A stretch of 64,000 nt of DNA from Chelydra serpentina (taxonomy: Eukaryota; Chordata; Testudines; Chelydridae). The stretch spans positions 19,574,501 to 19,638,500 of the forward strand of contig JBAIAC010000007.1 of the NCBI GenBank assembly GCA_037349315.1, read 5' to 3'. Positions 55,808-64,000 of this stretch are shown one piece after another. Under the pieces are notes generated by a model. It was not told the origin of the DNA, did not search any database, and saw only the letters and a program-made list of their open reading frames with translations. Both the position numbers and the translations under genes were made by a program. Numbering within the stretch: the stretch's first letter is position 1; every line of letters starts with the position of its first letter.

Positions 55808-55967
55808 CAGAGCTGTCCCTTGGGTAGGATGAATCGGGGCGACCGCTCCAGGCTCTGCGCTTTGGGGGCCCCCATGGGCCGGTGCGATTGGCCGACGCGG
55901 TCAGTCTCGGAAGAGACAAATCTATCACTTCCGCCCAAGGCCCCGCACCTCCCTAGGGATGGCTCTG
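55808..55967. mobile_element. hAT MITE, 160 bp
   Basis: Ends CAGAGCTGTCCCTTGGG and, reverse-complemented, CAGAGCCATCCCTAGGG; TSD CCTATAGT (55800-55807) and CCTACAGT (55968-55975), 7 of 8. GC-rich against an AT-rich background; no ORF. Confidence 0.85.
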
Positions 55968-55975
55968 CCTACAGT

Positions 55976-56689
55976 ACACCATGGAGATTGACAACTTCTA
56001 CAATTACAAAAAAACTCTTCTAACGGGGAAAGGTCCAAGACTTCCTGATACACTTTCTTTTGAACTCAGCTACATTTAATCAGTGGATAGATGTGTGATG
56101 AAGGTCAGTGCTCTGACCTCTGAACAAACTAATCCCTCTTCCTAGTGATTGACTCCTCCCTTCTTCACTCTTCTAAACTCAGTTTAAAAAGAAGATGATA
56201 CAATGGAGAAAGGGTAGAAAAGCTTACACATGAGCTCCCAGTGTGATTCTGTGGCCATAAGAGCTAATGCAATCCTTGGATGTATAAAAAGGGTGGAATT
56301 CTGGCCTCATTGAAGTCAGTGGTATACCTCCGATTGACTTTAATAAAGACAGGTTTTCACTCACGCAGACACACAGACACCCAATGTAGTTTCACCTTGG
56401 GGGTAGAATGTTGTGGGGTTACTAGTTTAAAAATAGAGGGATTCCCAATTAGACCTAGCCTGCTGAATTAATCCACTGCAGCTCTAATTTATAAGGAAAA
56501 AAACCAGGATGTGTTTTCAAAATGAAAACCCTAAAATAAGGGTCCTTCTGGAACGTATGTGCAAGTCATGCTGCATTCAGCCACTTTTGCACAAACTTAT
56601 TTTAAGTATTTTTTTTCTGAGCACAGGAGGAAAAAAACGCTAATACAATATTTGGCCCTGTGTTTTAAAGGGCTTATCATCAAAGGCTC
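55976..56689. other. Unannotated stretch with a foldback remnant at 56290-56400
   Basis: 56290-56400 has TTCTGGCCTCATTGAAGTCA and GATTGACTTTAATAAAG. No gene seen. Confidence 0.4.
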
Positions 56690-57945
56690 TTAAGCAAAGA
56701 AAGCAGTCATGGAGTAAGAGGGAAGGTCCTCTCATGTATCACTAGCTAGTTAAAAGATAGGAAACAAAGGGTAAGAATCAATGGTCAGTTTTCACAATGG
56801 CGAGAGGTAAATAGCAGGGCCTCCCAAAGGATCTGTACTGTAACAAGTGCTGTTCAATATATTAATAATTTATCTGGAAAAAGGGGTAAATGGTGAGGTG
56901 GCAAAGTTTGCAGATGATACAAAATTACTCAAGATAGCTAAATCCAAAACTGACTGCGAAGAGTTACAATGAATCTCACAAAACTGGGTGACTGGACAAC
57001 AAGATGTCAGATGAAGTTCAGTGTTGATAAATGCAAAGTAATGTGCATTGGAAAACATAATCCCAGCTATACATACAAAATGATGGGGTCTAAATTAGCT
57101 GTTACCACTCTAGAAAGAGATCTTGGAGTCATCATGGATAATTCTCAGAAAATATCTATCTGCTCAATGTGCAGTAGCAGTCAAAAAAGAGAACAGAATG
57201 TTAGGAACCATTAAGAAAGGGACAGATAAGAAAACAGAAAAATATCATTATGCCACTGTATAAATCCATGGTATGCCCAAACCTTGAACACTGCATGCAG
57301 TTCTGGTCACCCCATCTCAAAAAATGGTATATTAGAATTAGAAAAGGTAAAGAAAAGTGCAACAAAAATGATTAGGCATATGGAACTGCTTCCATATGAG
57401 GAGAGATTAAAAAGACTGGAACTTTTCATCTTAGAAAAGAGATAACTAAGAGGGGATTTGATAGAGGTCTATAAAATCATGAATGGTGTGGAAAACATGA
57501 ATAAGAAAGTGTTATTTACCCCTTCACATAACCCAAGAACCAGGGGCCACCCAATGAAATTAATAGGCAGCCGGTTTAAAACAAATATAGGAAGTACATC
57601 TTCAGACAACACAGGGTCAACCTGTGGAACTTGTTGTCAGGGCATGTTGTGAAGGGCAAAAGTATATCTGGGTTCAAAAAAGAACTAGATAAATTGAGGG
57701 AGGATAAGTCCATCAGTGGCTAGTAGCCAGGATGGTCTGGGACACAACACCATGCTCTGGGTGTCCTTAAACCCCTGACTCCTAAAAGCTGGAACTGTAT
57801 GACAGGGCATGGATCACTCAATAATTGCCCTGTTCTGTTAATTGCCTCTGAAACATCTGGCACTGGCCACTGTCGGATGACAGGATACTGGGCTAGATGG
57901 ACCTTTGGTCTTACCCAGTATGGCTGTTCTTCTATTCTTATAAGT
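56690..57945 (+). mobile_element. CR1-type LINE 3' part, same subfamily as 30.7 kb
   Basis: Plus strand. [24 protein letters not shown] RT block near 56900-56960, then NLTKLGDWTTRCQMKFSVDK (56969 on), CIGKHNPSYTYKMMGSK and, at 57458, [17 protein letters not shown]. Frames are broken by indels. The 3' end GGGCTAGATGGACCTTTGGTC, then CAGTATGGCTGTTCTT. Aligns through most of its length with 30690-31890. Confidence 0.85.
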
Positions 57946-59826
57946 TAGTAATTAAAAAGAAAGAATTTTTATAAGAAAATGAACAAACTGTAATATTTAA
58001 ATTATTTTATGTTGACAGGGAAATGCATTGGGATTTTTTTTTTGTCTGTAAGACACCAGGCATCTGTAAAGTCTGACAGTAAAACAGATATCATTTCTAA
58101 TATATTTTAATTAGATTCAATGCTCTCTATATAAAATAGTGTATTTTTGTGTCTCATTAAAAGATGAGAGAGACTATGAAAGCTGCTTCTTTACTTACTT
58201 TAAAATTAATACTTGCTGGACATGACTTGTTTAGGTGGAGCCACTCAGGAAAATAAATACAATTTAGCTCAAATTTTCAAAACTGAAGACTGTTCCTTGG
58301 AACCTAGTGTTGTGAGGCAATGGATAGCAACAACTAAGGGAATCTTAGGGTCAAATTTGGGTTATTCTTCTAATTGCATAGTTCACCAAACTCGTAGAAC
58401 ACAAATGTAACCTTCTCCACACTTGATGGACCAAACTGCATGGTGAAATATGATGAAGCAGGTTCTTTATTCCACTCCAGTAATATAAAGGGAGGGTGAA
58501 GGGGACTCAGTGTTCCCTGCAGAATGCCTCCATCGCAATGGCTCATGTCATAGTTGTATACAATCTCCCCTCCCAGCCCTGGTGTAGCAGGGTGTATCAA
58601 AGGTGGGCCAGGTTAGCGGGGGAATGAGATGCAGGGCAATAGAGCTCGCTGCACTTCAGCTATTTAACATTAGTGTAAAGACCCACAGAGAGGGATGTTA
58701 CAAGCCAGGGCATCTTTGGCACAAATTTCAGTACATGTAAAAGAGGCTTACGTCCCCTTTTGTCTGCTTTCCCTCCACCCCAACCTCCAGACTTTGGCCC
58801 CGGGAATGCAGCTGGTCATTTTCTGAGGCAACATGATGAGATCCCATTTCAGAATGATGCAAAGACTTTGTCACATACAGCAAACACGGTAACTATGGGC
58901 TAGATAGTCCCTGTCCGCTGCATGGATGTGATGGTGTGAGGGTTGTGCAGGGGAGACACAAGAACCAGAGACAAACACAGCCCTTGCACTTGAGGGAGCA
59001 AAGAGATAACTCCCTTTAGAACTGACCCAAAGCCCACTGAAGTAAATGGAAAGATTCTCATTGGCTTCAATGAACTTTGGATCAGGCCTTTTCGACACTC
59101 ACAGAGGGGAGGAGACAGGGTCAAATCTGTCCACCCCACCTTCCAGAGAAGGGATTCAGATGCACTAAGGATTGTGCTTCCTTGTGGGTCCACAGTCCCC
59201 TCCCAAACAGCACAGTTGAGCCCCATATGTATATAATACTTTAAGGAAGAGAACTGTGCTGGCATAGGAATGGACTAGCTAACCAAATAGGCCTTTTCCA
59301 TCTCTGATTTCTCTGGTTCCGTTTTACTGTTTGAGTCTATGAATCGAACTTGCAATGGGCCTGGGCCTGGTATGGCAAATACAAGCTATATACAGCTAGA
59401 GGGCCAGATTCTGTCCTAAAGCTCTGTAGAGGCCTGATTCCATTTCAAATGAAGTCAGTAATGGAAGGACTCCCATTGAATCATGTCCCATATGTTCAGG
59501 GAGAGGAAGGCACTATGAACTCCCTTTGCTATCAGTCCCCTATACTGCAACAGGGCACAGTTGCAATCTCTGCATTTCCTGGAGTGCAGGAATTGCACCC
59601 ACCTTCCCCTTCACCCCAGGGCATAAGAGGACACAAAGAGCACAGAAGGTAAGGCCAAGAAGCACTCCCCCTGCACATCAAGTAGATAAGGGAGGAATTT
59701 TGCCTGGGCTAGTGTGGCTCTGCACAGCCAGAATGCCAGGCTGTGCCTAAAGGACACTTCCCAATTTCCATTTGATGGGAGTCTTTCACACTGTATCAGC
59801 CCCTAAAGGCACAACTGAGTCCAGAG
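57946..59826. other. Unannotated stretch with foldback remnants
   Basis: 59020-59095 (CACTGAAGTAAATGG, then TTGGCTTCAATGAACTTTGG and GATCAGGCC) and 59430-59485 belong to the foldback family. No gene seen. Confidence 0.4.
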
Positions 59827-60147
59827 CAGGGATCTCAAACTCAGATCATCAGGAGGGCCACATGAGAACTAGTAAATTGGCCCGAGGGCCACATCACTGA
59901 AATCTTTTCATACAATGATACAAAAGTTTAGTCAAAAATGAAAAAAATGAAGAGTAATATAGTATTCTATTAAAAGTCAATGTATTAACTTTTTAAAAAC
60001 TGTAATGCAAAGAGGGGTTTTAATAAAATATAAACACTCAGTAATATTTGGAGCTTGGCTACCAGTGAAGTCGGCGCCTATGGCGGGCCGCAGGAAATAA
60101 CTCTGTGGGCCGCATGTGGCCCGCGGGCCGCGTGTTTGAGACCCCTG
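59827..60147. mobile_element. hAT MITE, 321 bp
   Basis: Ends CAGGGATCTCAAACTC and, reverse-complemented, CAGGGGTCTCAAACACG; TSD GTCCAGAG at 59819-59826 and 60148-60155, identical. Subterminal GGCCCGAGGGCC and GTGGCCCGCGGGCC are mirror-related. AT-rich centre without an ORF. Confidence 0.93.
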
Positions 60148-63100
60148 GTCCAGAGTGAGGAAGACATAAGGCTGCTAAGGAATGACCATACAGCAGGTTG
60201 CTGTTGATATTCATGTTTTTTGTGTCTGTTGAAATGCATACTCATCCCTTATGTAACTGAATTGGGTCATTTTAGTTTTGGCCATGTTCTCAGCTTATGG
60301 CAAAGTACAAACAAGAATGTAGAGAAGTAAGATAGGATCATATTTAATGGACACTGAAAAAAAAATAGTGATGAAAGAGGAAACAAATAATTTTCGAGAC
60401 GTCCAAAATGGACAGCATTTGGCTTATACATTCAGAGTTAACAGCAATGTGCAGCTAACAGTTCAGAATAGATGGGCAATGTAAAATATACACGACCTGT
60501 TGATTTCTCTGTGCAGCAATTTCTTTGATGTTTGTTTTAGTATCTATTTATATCATTTGAGCTCACAGGACACACAATTCCTTTTCTTTCCCTCTGCAGT
60601 ATTAAAAGTATTTCATTTCCCTGTTAGATTTTGTTTAAAATTAAGAGAAATACAAGAAGAAGCCACTAGCCCATGGGGTCAGTTGCAAACATTCTTTGGA
60701 CGTGTTTTCATGCCTCAGGTTGATGATACAGCCAGTTTATATTCTGAGTAAAATCTTGAGACTACATAATAATGGAGATGTGAACTATTGCTCCATATGT
60801 CAATTGCCTTGGACACTATACATTGGACTGTCCGTTTAGGATGACATCAGTTAGTTATTGATACATTGTATTTCAAACGAGCGTTTACTGTTGTAAACTC
60901 ACACCAATGTCAAATCAGAAAAACAAGGCGTAAACCAGTCTATTAAAGTACCAAGCTATGGGTGAGATTGTTCTGTTAAAATAGTCTTTAAAAGGGATTA
61001 AACAAACCAGCCAACTGTGGTAATTATTCTGAGAACAGGAGCAGAAGAAAGTCAGAAGGTAAAGAAGAATTGAATGAGAAAAGCCTCTTTATGAAGTTAA
61101 GAGGGGAGGAGGGGCTTTGAATGTACCAAGGTATTTGGAAAATAGTAACCACAGCACAAGGGAAAGAAAACAAATAGTTTTAACAACAAACATCATAGCA
61201 AGATATACACACAAGAATACTTATGGCTTGAACGTATAGCTCTGCTGGGAAATTACATGTTGCAGTTGTTGCCGATAATGCCCTCTCCTGGTGATGCTAT
61301 TGCAAATAAGTCTGCGTGTCAGTCATCCCTGGGACCTGCGTTTACAGGGTGTGGGGTGAATTTACTGTAGTTAAAGAGAGTCTTTTATCTGAGCTAAATG
61401 TCACTATTCCCTTTTCTCCCTCCCCCACCCCCCTCTGTTCCAAAGACTAGCTGTAGGTAAATTATTTTAATAAGGTCAGATATACCACAGTACAGTTTTC
61501 TTTTTCTTTTTTTTCTTTTTTTTACCCCAAATAATGCTCTCTATGTCATCTGTATATTTATGATAGCTCAAAGACATGGGTGTGTGGATCTAATTAAAAA
61601 TGTGAAAGGGTTTAGCAGCCTGCTGCTTCCCTGTGAGTCTCTTGTTGCCAACTCTTGGCAGCTCTGCTGTCACTGAGCCAAATTTTTAGTCTTCAGCTGA
61701 ACTGCTGCCAGTGTGTTGCGCTGCATGCTGGGACTGTACAGCCAGGAGGTACTGTGTTAAACGCTCTCACATAAGGATGTGCCGTGAGCAGGACTTCATC
61801 TTCAATCACCCAAAAGATAAGTGAAGGAGAAAGCCCACTTTTGCCTGGTGAGCCTCAAAGTCTTAGAGGACACAATGACCAATCCCATCAGGATTTTGTT
61901 TAAGGAGGAACAAATTAAAAAAAAAGGAAGTGGGTTAACCCATGTATTTGTTTAATGTTGCTGTATAGCAACAGGAACATTCATATTCAGCAATGTAGCT
62001 GAAATCAGTCTATTTTAGGTGACAAATTAAAAATGGGGTTTGACCTCTAGGCCACAATTTCTTGCCAAATGAATGCCTTACCATTCAGCTCCACATATTC
62101 CTAGCAAGTTTGGGCACTTTGGTCCAATAAGTGTTACAGCCAACAGCAGTAGACATAGGTTGATGGAAGCATGTTTAACGCTATCCCGTCACCTAACAAA
62201 TTCAGGTATAATGTGGAATAGAGAGGGTTATGGGCTAAGCTGGCTTGCAGACGTTGATCAATGCACAGACTCACTTGGGACTTAGAGTGAAAGAAGCACC
62301 GGGTCTCACAAGTCAGTGATAGGTTTTCAGCTGCTCAGAATTAAATTATCCTTTTAGCCATTCTGTGCTACATTCATTTCTTCAGGGGAAATAACATTTG
62401 CTTACTGATTTGTTTTTTCTTTCTTTCTATTCTTCCATGTCTCCATTCCTTTTTCTCCTTCCATCTCCCATTTTAATTCTCCTTTTTATTTCCACACTTT
62501 TTTATTTTCTCTCCTTTGTGTCCATTGTTTTCTCTCTCCTTCTGCATCTTAACCCATCCTCTCCCTGGGTTCCTCTTCTTTCATCCTTATCTTTTGCCCT
62601 TTCCCCCCACAGCCTCCCTGCACTGGCTAGGTCACTCCACCTGGGAGAATGACCCACCTCGGAGGTTGGGCCTGAGACCTATTACATCTCAGACCCCTTT
62701 AAACTTTGCATGTGCTTGCATCGTATTTTTGGAGATATTCACTTTACATATCATTGAAATCAGCTGTGATCAGTCTGTCAATGAAACAATAACTTTATGC
62801 TCTTGAAAGAAATATTCACTCCAGATTTTAATGCTGGATTTTTAAGAATAAAACAACAAGAAAAAGTTGGCACAATATCAAATACTTGTCCACATTCATT
62901 CATAACACTGACTTTAAATGAGACACACAACACTAAAAGGACAGAGATGGGGGAAATAAACATTTACATTGATGATCACGCATTGTTTATAGAAAAGCAT
63001 TTAAAGGAGTAGAATCACGGCACAAGTGTGCAACACACCTGAACTCCACCTCTTTGATCTTTCCTCTGGGGTCCTTTTTTTTTTTTTGCAGTGGGCCTGC

Positions 63101-64000
63101 TCTGGTAAAGAGGTAGGCCTCAGAAGCCTTTTGGCACACAGCCCAGGCTTTGTGGGCCACTGGAGAGATGGATAGCTAGGTGGAGAAGTGCCCTGAGGCA
63201 GGTGTTAAAATGTTGTTCCTGGTTCCTTGGTGGTAATCATTGCAAAACAATTCTGTCTGCTCTATTCCTATCAACAAGCTGCTTTCCCTGGCTCGTTGCT
63301 AAGAGACAGGACTGTTGCTTACAAGTTGTTTGGTGCTTTAGATTTTCATAATTTATAATTTATTATCTTGGTGTCAAAATTTATGTTAGTTTTTTATTTT
63401 ATTTTGCCACAGACACAATAATTGTTACATAAAACAAAGGTCACATATCTACTGGTGTATTGGTTGCTCTTATAATACACTTTGCCTGCGTAGAGTTTAA
63501 GTTCTGTGAAATAAAATGCTTTTATAAACTGAAGATGAATATCATTTTTGTCCATTAACTTCTTGCATTATATGACTGGTTAGGTCAATGGATTCCCTCA
63601 AGATTTCATCGCTATTGAAAACATGTTTCTGTCCAACCAAGAAGGAAATGAATTGAAATGATTTCAATTATCACAAGAAAGACGCCGTCTCTTCTTGCTC
63701 TACACTTCAGCACCTAATAGTTCAACTCATCAATCCTACTTTCCTGAAGTTCAGTGTTAGAGATGTTTAACCAGTACCAGAAATTACTCTTGTGCATTAA
63801 TCTAGCTTTGTGGATACACAAACCTTACCTTGCTAAAGTGTTTTACACTTAACACTAGTTAAGTGAGCTCAGTGAGGAGTAATGCCAGAGTGGAAATGAG
63901 AATAATTTGCAGAGTTGTTAAGTTGCAAAATAACTCTGTCACAGTTCACCAGTTTAGAGAAAAAAAAATGAAGACCTTATTATTATACTCCCTTGTGGAA
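60148..64000. other. Long unannotated stretch to the right edge
   Basis: 60540-60760 has a pyrimidine tract with CTGCAG before an open frame, but no supported exon. 61495-61525 is T-rich. 62408-62625 is a 200-bp polypyrimidine tract like that at 33570-33812. 63077-63090 is a T-run. No gene or element ends found. Confidence 0.35.

Noticed and set aside
60580..60751. Candidate host exon after a pyrimidine tract and CTGCAG
   Set aside because: The following frame has no recognisable domain, the possible donor (CAGGTTGAT) is weak, and no partner exons were found.
62398..62806. Hydrophobic frames resembling membrane proteins
   Set aside because: Same cause as above: the C/T-rich tract at 62408-62625.

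Overview
The window is nuclear DNA from a vertebrate, most likely a sauropsid and probably a turtle. The evidence is several CR1 LINE families, tRNA-derived SINEs that end in a CR1 3' tail, Penelope-like elements, many short hAT and Harbinger elements whose TSDs are still visible, and MIR/L2-type ancient repeats. The species call is inference from repeat content. I found no host protein-coding exon, rRNA, tRNA gene or CRISPR array that I would defend. It reads as an intergenic or intronic block whose genes all belong to mobile elements.

Positions 1-7342 hold a minus-strand hAT transposon (ZMYM1/DUF4371 type) that runs off the left edge and is split by a 5.2-kb Harbinger element (946-6145, TSD TTA). 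The Harbinger carries a plus-strand DDE transposase (one nonsense codon, one frameshift), a two-exon minus-strand Myb/SANT-like accessory gene, and a small plus-strand ORF with its own poly(A) signal lying inside the accessory gene's intron. It also contains a 77-bp minisatellite and a ~540-bp tandem duplication covering the ends of the two converging genes.

7.3-16.7 kb has short elements with clear ends: a hAT MITE at 8106, a LINE tail with a 21-bp TSD at 9502, Harbinger-like MITEs at 10741 and 12580, and a MIR-type SINE near 14.8 kb. 16.7-21.0 kb is a nearly full-length minus-strand CR1 (zinc finger and SGNH esterase of ORF1, endonuclease, reverse transcriptase) with a 412-bp solo LTR inserted in the RT.

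21-44 kb is mostly old sequence: a degraded foldback MITE (27.2 kb), a 793-bp hAT element (29.8 kb), CR1 copies (30.7 and 35.3 kb), two Penelope-like pieces (32.5 and 36.6 kb, the second with a hammerhead-like core), and two CR1-tailed tRNA SINEs (38.5 and 39.7 kb). A recurrent foldback repeat whose centre resembles TTGAAGTCAATGG is scattered over the window.

44-64 kb holds a possible LTR (44.5 kb), an L2-type LINE remnant (47.4 kb), a second hAT copy (50204-52370, perfect 8-bp TSD) that is internally deleted and hit by two MITEs, a hAT MITE at 55808, a CR1 at 56.7 kb and a hAT MITE at 59827. The last 4 kb show only low-complexity tracts. The elements act as independent parasites; functional links are CR1 probably mobilising the SINEs, and the hAT and Harbinger transposases probably mobilising the short elements with matching ends and TSD lengths.
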